DNA from: DATKMG01 sp035541995 | GTDB lineage: Bacteria > Acidobacteriota > Terriglobia > Versatilivoradales > Versatilivoraceae | DNA length: 7,753 bases | Direction: 5' to 3' | Assembly (NCBI GenBank): GCA_035541995.1 | Contig: DATKMG010000566.1 | Location: forward strand, 1-7,753 | Shown here: one piece after another, positions 1 through 6,540 of the stretch | Numbering within the stretch: position 1 is the first letter of the stretch | Layout of the letters: each line of letters starts with the position of its first letter | Translations under genes and position numbers: made by a program | The notes under the pieces: generated by a model | What the model was told of the DNA's origin: nothing | The model's input: only the letters and a program-made list of their open reading frames with translations | Databases searched by the model: none

Positions 1-494
1 GCGTACGAACTGGTGACAACCTGTCGCCGACACCAACCCCAGCGCCTTCTCTCTCCCCTGCAGCGCCCAAGGCATTGGTCCCGGATTTGCCGCCTTCCCC
101 CGAAGGGAACGCAATTATTGCCCTAAAGGATCTGGCTTTGCCAGAATCATCCCTGGAATCTACTAGCCAACCACAGATAGCCCTTCCGACAGCAACACCG
201 GCCGAACAAGTACGCACCGCGAGCGTGACCCCGGCTGTTGCGTTGTCAAGGATTCAAGTCGTCTATCCCGAAATGGCCAGGAGAACCAAGACCACGGGCA
301 GTGTCGATGTCGAATTCTCCCTCGACGAGAATGGCAAAGTGACCACAGCAAGAGCCAAGACCGGACCAATGGTGCTGCGCAAAGCCGCCGAAGAGGCAGT
401 TTACAGAACGCGTTTCAAGCCAGCCACCTCCAATGGTACTAATGTTCCTGCGAATGGCAAAATCACTCTGGTCTTTAACCTTGAGAATCGCTAA
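1..494 (+). CDS. TonB C-terminal domain protein, 5'-truncated by window edge
   Basis: The reading frame is open from base 3, the first complete codon, to TAA at 492-494, so the gene begins before the window. The TTG at 75 lies inside a continuing Pro/Ala/Ser/Thr-rich stretch and is not a credible start. The C-terminal part, about bases 240-491, matches the TonB C-terminal fold: a YPEMAR motif near 264, then a G-S-V-D-V-E-F strand, an L-D-E-N-G-K-V turn, a helix with A-A-E-E-A-V, an R-F-K-P-A segment and a final strand I-T-L-V-F-N-L. The preceding proline-rich region is the usual periplasm-spanning linker. In the family, this domain contacts outer-membrane receptors or serves as a periplasmic interaction module. 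The membrane anchor expected at the N-terminus lies outside the window, so a true energy-transducing TonB cannot be told from a TonB-domain envelope protein. A coiled-coil gene follows 12 nt later and is probably co-transcribed. Confidence 0.85.
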   Translation, partial: VRTGDNLSPTPTPAPSLSPAAPKALVPDLPPSPEGNAIIALKDLALPESSLESTSQPQIALPTATPAEQVRTASVTPAVALSRIQVVYPEMARRTKTTGSVDVEFSLDENGKVTTARAKTGPMVLRKAAEEAVYRTRFKPATSNGTNVPANGKITLVFNLENR

Positions 495-501
495 GGAGGG
501 G
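493..501 (+). promoter_or_regulatory. Shine-Dalgarno site for the 78-residue gene
   Basis: AAGGAGGGG begins inside the TAA stop of the TonB-domain gene and ends 5 nt before a GTG codon at 507. This near-perfect anti-16S match supports the GTG as a real start and supports translation of the small downstream gene from the same mRNA. Confidence 0.8.
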
Positions 502-506
502 AGAAC

Positions 507-743
507 GTGCTATCAGAAGAGCAAAAGATCCGCTACGAGCAGACTCGCCAAATGGCCAAAACCGAATTGGATCAAATTGACAAGGAGATCGAAACGGAAT
601 TGACAAAAGTGAAAGAGAAACTGCTCGAGTTACAGCAAGCCAAAAAAGCCATTAAGCAAATCTACGACGGTGCTTGCGCTCGGTTGGGGATTAAGAGTTC
701 CGTCGAGATGAAAGACATTAACCTGGCAGAGTTGAACAGGTAA
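507..743 (+). CDS. Small coiled-coil protein of unknown function (78 aa)
   Basis: The start is GTG, chosen because AAGGAGGGG lies 5 nt upstream. The stop is TAA at 741-743. Residues about 5-55 are rich in Glu, Lys, Gln and Leu with heptad-like spacing of hydrophobics (E-L-D-Q-I-D-K-E-I, L-T-K-V-K-E-K-L-L-E-L), predicting one long helix or coiled coil. A short tail, residues 56-78, includes A-C-A-R-L-G-I-K. There is no signal peptide or membrane segment, so it should be cytoplasmic and probably self-associates or binds a helical partner. The gene sits 12 nt after the TonB-domain gene and likely shares its operon. I do not recognise a family. Coding status is supported by the strong ribosome site and clean codon use, but not by homology visible to me. 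Confidence 0.75.
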   Translation: MLSEEQKIRYEQTRQMAKTELDQIDKEIETELTKVKEKLLELQQAKKAIKQIYDGACARLGIKSSVEMKDINLAELNR

Positions 744-760
744 GCTGGGGTATTCCGATT

Positions 761-1672
761 CTAGCTGAAATCGCCGCACAAGCCGGCTTCTATAGCGGTC
801 CTACGCTGCTCAGCGGACATGGAATGAAGCTGATCGTATGTGGTGTGCAGTAGGTTGCAGCAGAAGACAAAGTCCTGATCGACCAGCTCGAGAATCTTCT
901 GCCTGTGGTAGAGTCCTGGATCCCTCTCAACCAGCTTCAGGAGCACGACAAACAAGTCGCGCCAGAGACTGTGGCTAAGGTAAGAGGCTCGGAGAATGAA
1001 CTTAACCAAGTTCGTATAAGTGGGCTCACTTTTGGGCGATTCACGAATCAGTTCTTCTACCATCGAGTATTCTGGATCAGGAAACTGAAAGAGCAGATTC
1101 CGGATAGTATCAGGATGAAACAGTCTGCCTACTGAAAAGGCCTCAATGAAGCGCTGTTCGGCAAGATATGCCTCAGCCATCTGCTGGGCCTCCTCGAAAT
1201 CAGCGTCGTCCAACAAAAACGGTTGAAGCTCCTCTTCAGTCTCATCCAGGGTCTTGCGAAACCTCCCTAAAAAATGATCGTATTCCCTTTCAAAAATTGC
1301 CACCATATTCCCATGGTAAGCCAGAAAGAGCTTGGTGAGCGAATTGACGTGCGACGACACCGAGTCTAGGTCGATTTTTGATTGGCTACTGCCCCAAGCA
1401 CCGGCTAGATATCTGTCGAGGGATCGAAATTCCTCGATTTCTGCCAGAATATCGAGTTTTACGAGCATTTTGCCCTGGGCTACGCCGTTGCCCTCCAACT
1501 GCCCTTCAGATACCAGCGTTTTGTAAAGATCCGGGTGATTGATCAGGATATCAACCACATTATCTTGTTCGACCAGATAAGGAACCTTCCTAGCTTCATC
1601 GATGGAACGCCGAGCCAGGTTCAGAACGACTTGAACCAGTTTGTCTTTGACCGTCCCTGGACTTTTCATCAT
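761..1672 (-). CDS. Hypothetical all-helical protein translationally coupled to the M1-like gene (303 aa)
   Basis: The gene runs from ATG at 1672 down to TAG at 763-761. Its ATG overlaps the TGA of the upstream M1-like gene as ATGA (1672-1669), the standard arrangement for coupled translation. A second ATG follows directly (1669-1667), so the start could be one codon later. Only a weak GGTGA-like site precedes it, consistent with dependence on re-initiation. The protein looks mostly alpha-helical and soluble, with no signal peptide or convincing membrane segment. Notable parts are an acidic stretch around residues 142-163 (D-E-T-E-E-E-L and L-L-D-D-A-D-F-E-E), a helix-rich C-terminal half with W237, and Cys271-Cys272 in F-C-C-N-L-L. 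I recognise no domain. The coupling suggests matched stoichiometry with the M1-like protein, or simple operon packing. It would be cytoplasmic whereas its partner is exported, which makes direct contact doubtful. Confidence 0.8.
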   Translation of the reverse strand: MMKSPGTVKDKLVQVVLNLARRSIDEARKVPYLVEQDNVVDILINHPDLYKTLVSEGQLEGNGVAQGKMLVKLDILAEIEEFRSLDRYLAGAWGSSQSKIDLDSVSSHVNSLTKLFLAYHGNMVAIFEREYDHFLGRFRKTLDETEEELQPFLLDDADFEEAQQMAEAYLAEQRFIEAFSVGRLFHPDTIRNLLFQFPDPEYSMVEELIRESPKSEPTYTNLVKFILRASYLSHSLWRDLFVVLLKLVERDPGLYHRQKILELVDQDFVFCCNLLHTTYDQLHSMSAEQRRTAIEAGLCGDFS

Positions 1673-3855
1673 TTCACCAAAACGTTCTTGCCTTCGTAAC
1701 GGTAAGGTTCCTGTACATATTTCTGAGCGATTTCCTGGGCGCCTTGGGAATTGTCATTGGTGTCTAATGCTTTCTGATATTCCTTGAGTGCCCGTTCCCG
1801 CTGGTTCAAGGCATCGAAGATTTTGCCGAGGTTGATATAGCACCACACTTCGATCCACTTGGGATCCAGGTCCCCGTTCAATGCTTCACGAAAGGAATTA
1901 GCCGCAGACTGGTAACTTCGCTGCTCAAGGAAGACCTCACCGATGCGGAAGAAAGCCAAGGAACTCCGCTTGTTCCTTTCTATCGCTTTCTGATATTCAG
2001 CAATAGCATCGGTTGGTTGGTCGAGTTTTCTCAATTCATCTCCTCGAGCAATGGCGGTGGAAACATTGATCTCCTCATTGATCTTTAGAATCTTGTTGTT
2101 AGGATCCAGTCTAACTCTGCGGGGCTTGCCAAAGCATGAAACAGAAAAAGAAGATTCGGTTCCCGTCACTTCGACTTTCTTCATCTCAGGCTTCCCATCT
2201 GTTTCAATCAGGATCTCGACCGGCATCTTGAAGGTGTCCAAGTCTTGCTTGACGACGCCCGTCACTTTGAATCCGTCCTTAACGCGATAAGTTGTGAACT
2301 CAAAGTCAAATTTTGGCACTCCATTCTGATCTATCCATTGAGAGAAAAAGTAAGTAAGCTGCTGGCCCGAGGTTTTCTCCGTGAGAGTTTTGAAGTCCTC
2401 GATTGTGGCTGCTTTGTACCCGAAGTTGTACACATACTCTTTCATGGTCTTGAAGAAGGCTTCGTCCCCCACAACTCCCCTTAGCATCTGCAGGACCAAA
2501 GCCCCCTTATTCTTCAAAACTGAGTTGTATTCCGGAGAATAGGTTTGCAGCTGATACGCGTTGCGGATTGTGCTCTGGTCTTCGTGGAGCAAAGCAGACA
2601 CGGCAGTGTCCCTCAATTCTCTTGCAAAGCCGGCCTCGCTGGAAATGCTCTCCTGATAGAGCAAGGCTGAAAAGCCGGCGAATCCTTCCTTCAACCAGAG
2701 ATCCTGGGGAGTCTTCGGGGAGATTAGATTCTGCCACCATTGGTAAGAAATCTCCCGTGCCAGCAAGTTGGCATTGGGAGTTGATTCGAAGGCTCGCTCG
2801 GCCAGAAACTCGATTCCAGGAGCTGAATAGCCGAGGAGTGAGTTGTTGTCAATCAATGCCACTCTGAGGCTCTTGCCTGGATAGGCACCGAATCTCTGTG
2901 AGAACAACTCGAGTATTTTTCCGATGACTTCACTGTGCTGATTGACAAAGTCCCGCTTGTTGTCCTTTACGTAAAATGTAACCTCTACAGGCCCCGCATT
3001 TGTTTTGATAGCATTGTACTTGGCGACAGCGAGAGATCCCGGGAAAGTCTCTCGTTCATTCACAAAGGTCATGATCTCCCGGTTCCCGGATTTCTGAGTA
3101 CCCTGGAGGGTACCGTCCATTGCCACTACATATCCCTGAGGGACTGTGATACGGAATGTGCCAGTAGCACGGTCCTGGAAATATCTGTGAATCGGAAACC
3201 AGCGACTGGCTTCCAACAGGTAACTGGTCTCCTCTCCGATGTAAGCAACCTGGACCCCTTCCAAAGGCGAATTCTCGGCCGAATTCAGGACACCATCATA
3301 TTCAAAGACTAGCGAGGCCGCTTGACCAGGGGCGACGGATGAATTGAAATCAACTCGGACAGTATGGTCATCCGGATACTGACTGAACCTGAGCTGATTT
3401 TGGTCCTTAACCGGGGTGGGCGAAACAGTCGCAGTCTTGCCTGCCCCTTTCGTAGATGGCGGAGCATTCCTCTTATGAGATCCCCTGACCAGCCGTGGAG
3501 CTTCAGAGTCAGCACTCTCGGCAGTAGTGGCTATTTCGGTATTGTGAACCTGAGCAACTGCAGAAGAAGTCAAGGGAGGTTTGTCAGCAAAATAGACTCG
3601 CTTGAGCTTCAGATTGGCATTGAAGTCCAGAACCACAAAATCCACTGCCGCTGTGCCGGCCGTGAACTTTACAACTGCCTTTGCTTGGATCTCGTTCTTT
3701 AGAGGAAAAAGCTCAGCTTCCACACTATAATTCGAGACATCGATCTGAGGTGCCTTGTCCGGACCTCCCTGAGCCCAAGTTCGATGTACCCCTGGACTTA
3801 CAGTCATCGAAATCACCAGGGCCAATCCTGCAAACTTGGCGTTACGCGTTTCCAT
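1669..3855 (-). CDS. Secreted M1-aminopeptidase-like protein with degenerate active site and C-terminal TPRs
   Basis: Numbering here runs from the longest start, ATG at 3900 (743 aa). I prefer the ATG at 3855 (residue 16, 728 aa), because AAAGGA lies 5 nt upstream and a signal peptide follows at once: R/K, then F-A-G-L-A-L-V-I-S-M-T-V, with likely cleavage after T-W-A or W-A-Q. The ATGs at 3900 and 3870 lack ribosome sites. A beta-rich M1 N-domain (about 52-300) is interrupted by a low-complexity Ala/Thr/Ser/Pro stretch (about 112-166). The gluzincin core (about 315-525) keeps the family's W-W-Q-N-L-I-S-P, D-L-W-L-K-E-G-F-A and K-G-A-L-V-L-Q-M-L landmarks. HEXXH reads R382-E-I-S-Y386, so both zinc-binding His are gone, though E383 and E405 keep canonical spacing. 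The exopeptidase G-x-M-E-N/Y motif reads G-Y-S-A-P-G, and the Y-x-K-G Tyr is K463. Residues about 613-715 form three TPR-like helix pairs. I infer a non-catalytic envelope binding or scaffold protein. Its stop overlaps the next gene. Confidence 0.85.
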   Translation of the reverse strand: METRNAKFAGLALVISMTVSPGVHRTWAQGGPDKAPQIDVSNYSVEAELFPLKNEIQAKAVVKFTAGTAAVDFVVLDFNANLKLKRVYFADKPPLTSSAVAQVHNTEIATTAESADSEAPRLVRGSHKRNAPPSTKGAGKTATVSPTPVKDQNQLRFSQYPDDHTVRVDFNSSVAPGQAASLVFEYDGVLNSAENSPLEGVQVAYIGEETSYLLEASRWFPIHRYFQDRATGTFRITVPQGYVVAMDGTLQGTQKSGNREIMTFVNERETFPGSLAVAKYNAIKTNAGPVEVTFYVKDNKRDFVNQHSEVIGKILELFSQRFGAYPGKSLRVALIDNNSLLGYSAPGIEFLAERAFESTPNANLLAREISYQWWQNLISPKTPQDLWLKEGFAGFSALLYQESISSEAGFARELRDTAVSALLHEDQSTIRNAYQLQTYSPEYNSVLKNKGALVLQMLRGVVGDEAFFKTMKEYVYNFGYKAATIEDFKTLTEKTSGQQLTYFFSQWIDQNGVPKFDFEFTTYRVKDGFKVTGVVKQDLDTFKMPVEILIETDGKPEMKKVEVTGTESSFSVSCFGKPRRVRLDPNNKILKINEEINVSTAIARGDELRKLDQPTDAIAEYQKAIERNKRSSLAFFRIGEVFLEQRSYQSAANSFREALNGDLDPKWIEVWCYINLGKIFDALNQRERALKEYQKALDTNDNSQGAQEIAQKYVQEPYRYEGKNVLVK

Positions 3856-3860
3856 TGAAA

Positions 3861-3866
3861 TCCTTT
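3861..3866 (-). promoter_or_regulatory. Shine-Dalgarno site deciding the start of the M1-like gene
   Basis: Read on the minus strand, AAAGGA lies 5 nt before the ATG at 3855-3853. Neither of the two upstream in-frame ATGs (3900 and 3870) has a purine-rich site at a proper distance. Choosing 3855 also puts the signal peptide at the N-terminus with a short charged n-region. The 200 nt from here to the end of lpxB (3856-4055) show no other gene, no strong terminator and no convincing promoter. Confidence 0.6.
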
Positions 3867-4055
3867 CCATTATTGTCTGTCTGCGATTCTTCAACACCAT
3901 GTTGGATTACAATTGAGCTTATTGGTGTTGCATGAAATTGCGCGTTACCTACCCAACAGGCCACAGATCGCAGTGACATTCTGCCAAGCCCACCCCCCTA
4001 TCTTTGGGAATTCCGTGACTAGGCAGACAGATCAAACGCTTTGAGAACGTGTATC

Positions 4056-5222
4056 TTAGGCTCCATTTCCTGAAGTCTCGTTAGGTACATAAACCCTTTC
4101 CCAAATTTTGTCGGCGGCCTTCTCAATCGCTCCCCCTCCCCCAAGCCGCCCACGAAGTTGAGCAAGTTCTATTTTAACACTGTTCCTAAGCGATGAATCC
4201 TCCAGTAGCTGTTTCATTTCCTGCCGCAGTCGTAGCGGGTTGAACTCATTTTGATACAGTTCTGGTACTATCCGTCTACCGGCAATCAAATTAACGAGAC
4301 AGTAGTGAGGAACGTCCACCAGATATTGCCCGATAATCCAGGTCAGGGTTGAGATTCGAAAAACAGCAATCAGAGGTGTTCCCAGCAAGGCAGTCTCCAG
4401 CGTGGCCGTACCACTGGCGACGACTGCCAGATCTGAACTGGCTATGGCATTGTATGTCTCTCTTTCTATGATTCTTAAGTCCAACAGAGGAGCTTCCTCG
4501 TGCCAGATTTGTTGGACCAGATGGCGATCGATAGTTGAAGCCACTGGAACCAAGAACTGAATTGAACCTTCAGCGATCAATTGGCGGGCAGTCTCAAGCA
4601 GAATAGGCAAATGGAATTTTACTTCTTTGGTACGGCTGCCGGGCAACAAACTGACTACCGGATGGTCTGTTTTCAGCTTGTACTCTCTTCTGAAATCGTC
4701 ACGGGAACGGGTGGGAAAGACTGTATCCACTAACGGGTGACCTACGTAATCGACATCCATATTGAACTTGGAGTAAAACCCCTTTTCAAACGGAAGGATG
4801 ACTATCATTTGGTCAATGAGGGCTTTGATCTGGCTTATTCGGCCGCTCCGCCAAGCCCAGAGTTGTGGGCTAATGAAATAGATGATGGAGATTCCCAGGG
4901 CTCTTAGGCGTCTGGCGAGACGGAGGTTGAAGTCGGGGAAATCCACCAGAATTGCCATGTGGGGCTGGCGTCGCCGGGCTTCAATAGTCAAAGTTTCAAG
5001 CGCGGCATGAAGGTGCCAAAGCTGCGAGACCACTTCCAGCGGTCCCAAAACTGCCAGTTTGTGAATGTCTACGAGTGTCTCCACACCGGCAGCCCGCATC
5101 TTTTCCCCCCCACAGCCAAAGAAATTGGGCCTGGGCTCTTTTCCCCTGCGAATCAGGGCCTTAACCAAATCAGCAGCGTGGGTGTCGCCAGAGGCCTCAC
5201 CAGCTACGACCAGAATCCGCAT
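4056..5222 (-). CDS. lpxB: Lipid-A-disaccharide synthase LpxB
   Basis: LpxB (GT19) condenses UDP-2,3-diacylglucosamine with lipid X (2,3-diacylglucosamine 1-phosphate), giving lipid A disaccharide 1-phosphate and UDP, on the cytoplasmic face of the inner membrane. Family landmarks appear in order: G-E-A-S-G-D at residues 8-13, V-D-F-P-D-F-N at 93-99 (D97 aligns with the essential Asp98 of the E. coli enzyme), I-S-P-Q-L-W-A-W-R at 117-125, Y-V-G-H-P-L-V-D at 159-166, L-P-G-S-R at 193-197, V-A-S-G-T-A-T-L-E at 268-276, and N-L-I-A-G-R-R-I-V-P-E-L at 311-322. Length (388 aa) is normal and nothing essential looks missing. The ATG at 5222 puts the N-terminus where the family expects it, but its best ribosome site lies unusually far upstream. 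The gene follows the acyltransferase on the same strand after a 121-nt gap, so both lipid A steps are probably expressed together. Confidence 0.97.
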   Translation of the reverse strand: MRILVVAGEASGDTHAADLVKALIRRGKEPRPNFFGCGGEKMRAAGVETLVDIHKLAVLGPLEVVSQLWHLHAALETLTIEARRRQPHMAILVDFPDFNLRLARRLRALGISIIYFISPQLWAWRSGRISQIKALIDQMIVILPFEKGFYSKFNMDVDYVGHPLVDTVFPTRSRDDFRREYKLKTDHPVVSLLPGSRTKEVKFHLPILLETARQLIAEGSIQFLVPVASTIDRHLVQQIWHEEAPLLDLRIIERETYNAIASSDLAVVASGTATLETALLGTPLIAVFRISTLTWIIGQYLVDVPHYCLVNLIAGRRIVPELYQNEFNPLRLRQEMKQLLEDSSLRNSVKIELAQLRGRLGGGGAIEKAADKIWERVYVPNETSGNGA

Positions 5223-5226
5223 TTGG

Positions 5227-5430
5227 CTAATAGTGTTTCCTCCCCCCCTCTGGACCTTCCTGGTATCTCAACCATTTCGATTCTCGGGGTTCCTGCAGTC
5301 CCTGACCATTCTCGCCCAATCTATCCTTTCCTAATACTAAGTACTAACTGCCTCCACCATCCGTCACTTTTCCCGGTTCTTCTGATCTATCGGTTCTTGG
5401 GTCTTGGGATCTGTAGATTCCATTCTCGCC
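5227..5430 (-). repeat. Possible imperfect in-frame duplication of the acyltransferase C-terminal tail
   Basis: On the minus strand an identical 11-mer, GGCGAGAATGG, begins at 5430 inside the acyltransferase gene and again at 5316 in the intergenic gap. The offset is 114 nt, exactly 38 codons. Both copies, read in the acyltransferase frame, encode GENG followed after 3-4 residues by Q-[D/E]-P-R and a Gly-rich end, and each reaches a TAG (5346-5344 and 5229-5227) after 28-29 residues. Outside these anchors the similarity is low and partly due to purine bias, so duplication is suggested but not proven. Confidence 0.3.
5239..5243 (-). promoter_or_regulatory. Displaced Shine-Dalgarno-like site upstream of lpxB
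   Basis: On the minus strand GGAGG, followed by AAA, is the only strong anti-16S match before lpxB, but it lies 16 nt from the ATG at 5222, about twice the usual distance. It is preceded by a run of seven G (5248-5242). An in-frame ATT at 5231-5229 sits 7 nt after the site and could be a rare start adding three residues. No ATG, GTG or TTG occurs in frame between 5222 and the upstream stop at 5270-5268. Confidence 0.4.
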
Positions 5431-6303
5431 TGGCGGACGTGTCTTCCAACGACGGTGAACCCAAAGCCACTGGTCCGGATATTTTCGCACCAGAGCTTCC
5501 AGAACCTGGTTGAAGAGCCTAGTGTTGACCTCAATATCAACCTGCAAGTCTCCGGTTTTGATCAGAACGACGGGCGGCTCAAAATGTAACCGGTGCTTCC
5601 GGAGCTTGTCATCCCAGATCAAAACACCCGGAAGAACAGTGGCACCTGTCCTCAAAGCAATTGTGGCAATGCTGGTCGTCGTACATGCAAGGGTATTGAA
5701 GAAAGGAACAAAAACTCCGGACTCCGGGGTCACATTTTGATCGATCAAGATTCCGACAGCTTGGTTCTTTCTCAAGGCATTGACAATCTCCCTTAGAGCT
5801 TCCTTCTTCTCTATTATCTCGTTGCCGGAAAGAGTTCGAAAGGAGTTGATGACTCGGTCGATGTAAGGGTTGTCGATTGGTCGAACCACAAACTTCAAGG
5901 GATGTCCATAGACAGCATGAGCAAAAGGAGAAAGCTCCCAGCAACCAAAGTGAGCTGTGAGATAAAGAGTCCCTTTGCCTCTTCGTACCGATTCGGCAAA
6001 GTTTTCATAACCGTCGTAAACCACTATTTGCTCAATGTTCTTCCGATTGAGCTTGGGGAATTGGGCGAATTCAGCGAGCAGTCTCCCCAAATTGAGAAAA
6101 ACTCCCTTGGTGATCTTCCGCCTTTGAGATTCGGTCAAATCCGGGAGGGCAAGCGATAGGTTCTTTTCGGCAACTCCTCGGAGTCGCCTGGAAAGCAGGA
6201 AGGCGGCTTCAGAGAAGAGGCGACCTAGCAATAGGCCGATTCCGCGTGGTAACGCTGTGAAGGTCTTGATGAGACCCACAGCCGCATAGAATTCAACCCT
6301 CAA
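5344..6303 (-). CDS. LpxL/HtrB-family lipid A acyltransferase
   Basis: This is a lysophospholipid-acyltransferase-superfamily enzyme of the bacterial lipid A biosynthesis acyltransferase family. In E. coli, LpxL, LpxM and LpxP transfer an acyl chain from acyl-ACP onto the primary acyl chains of Kdo2-lipid IVA at the inner membrane. The catalytic HX4E motif is H118-F-G-C-W-E123. Other family landmarks are A-E-K-N-L-S-L-A-L-P near 45-54, R-P-I-D-N-P-Y-I-D at 141-149, G-I-L-I-D-Q-N at 184-190 and W-L-W-V-H-R-R-W-K at 279-287. The hydrophobic, basic N-terminus suits membrane association. The start is TTG (6303-6301), the only usual start codon before an in-frame stop at 6399-6397; its ribosome site is weak. 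After the W-K-T-R-P segment comes a hydrophilic tail of about 30 residues that may be partly duplicated beyond the TAG. Neighbouring lpxB supports the lipid A role, but acyl chain and position specificity cannot be read from sequence. Confidence 0.92.
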   Translation of the reverse strand: MRVEFYAAVGLIKTFTALPRGIGLLLGRLFSEAAFLLSRRLRGVAEKNLSLALPDLTESQRRKITKGVFLNLGRLLAEFAQFPKLNRKNIEQIVVYDGYENFAESVRRGKGTLYLTAHFGCWELSPFAHAVYGHPLKFVVRPIDNPYIDRVINSFRTLSGNEIIEKKEALREIVNALRKNQAVGILIDQNVTPESGVFVPFFNTLACTTTSIATIALRTGATVLPGVLIWDDKLRKHRLHFEPPVVLIKTGDLQVDIEVNTRLFNQVLEALVRKYPDQWLWVHRRWKTRPPGENGIYRSQDPRTDRSEEPGKVTDGGGS

Positions 6304-6390
6304 TCGAACCGCGTGAGAGAACGAAGAGAGCTGTTTTGAAATGGGTCGACTCCACCAGAAGGAACTGGGCAGTAGATCCCTGCTGCTCTG

Positions 6391-6420
6391 AAAATATCAC
6401 TTTCGTTGCACCGATGGCAA
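6391..6420 (-). promoter_or_regulatory. Candidate sigma70-type promoter for the lipid A gene block
   Basis: On the minus strand TTGCCA (6420-6415) is followed after 18 nt by TATTTT (6396-6391). This would start transcription near 6384, about 80 nt before the acyltransferase TTG. Both hexamers are imperfect. The 293-nt gap between the divergent genes (6304-6596) must contain a promoter facing this way, or the genes depend on distant transcription. Confidence 0.3.
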
Positions 6421-6511
6421 GAATTGACCCAATGGTAGACCACGGTCAAGACAATGGTGGGCTTAATCAGGTTTAGCCCTCCACCTTACATCGAGGCAAG
6501 TCACTTTGCGA

Positions 6512-6540
6512 TTGACGGTGCTGGTCCTTTTGGGTACAAT
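6512..6540 (+). promoter_or_regulatory. Sigma70-type promoter of rpsT
   Basis: TTGACG (6512-6517), a 17-nt spacer and TACAAT (6535-6540) give five of six matches to consensus in each hexamer at optimal spacing. The predicted transcription start falls near 6546-6548, inside a run of seven T (6545-6551), leaving a leader of about 50 nt before the rpsT ATG. A strong constitutive promoter is what a ribosomal protein gene needs. Confidence 0.8.

Noticed and set aside
75..77. TTG as start of the TonB-domain protein
   Set aside because: The frame is open back to the window edge with the same Pro-rich composition, there is no ribosome site, and starting here would leave no export signal or membrane anchor. 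The gene is truncated by the window.
2935..3312. 125-codon plus-strand frame opposite the M1-like gene
   Set aside because: It is fully antisense to a well-supported coding region, with no recognisable domain or ribosome site.
3901..4055. Promoter for the M1-like gene in the gap after lpxB
   Set aside because: TTGGCA- and TTGGGT-like hexamers occur on the minus strand, but neither has a recognisable -10 at 16-18 nt.
5331..5347. Tandem TACTAAG/TACTAAC heptamers at the acyltransferase stop codon
   Set aside because: Two short AT-rich units are too few to claim an operator or repeat element, and chance is a sufficient explanation.
4959..5513. 184-codon plus-strand frame across the lpxB start, the gap and the acyltransferase end
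   Set aside because: It lies opposite two confidently identified genes, has a Ser/Pro/Leu-rich composition typical of antisense frames, and shows no domain.
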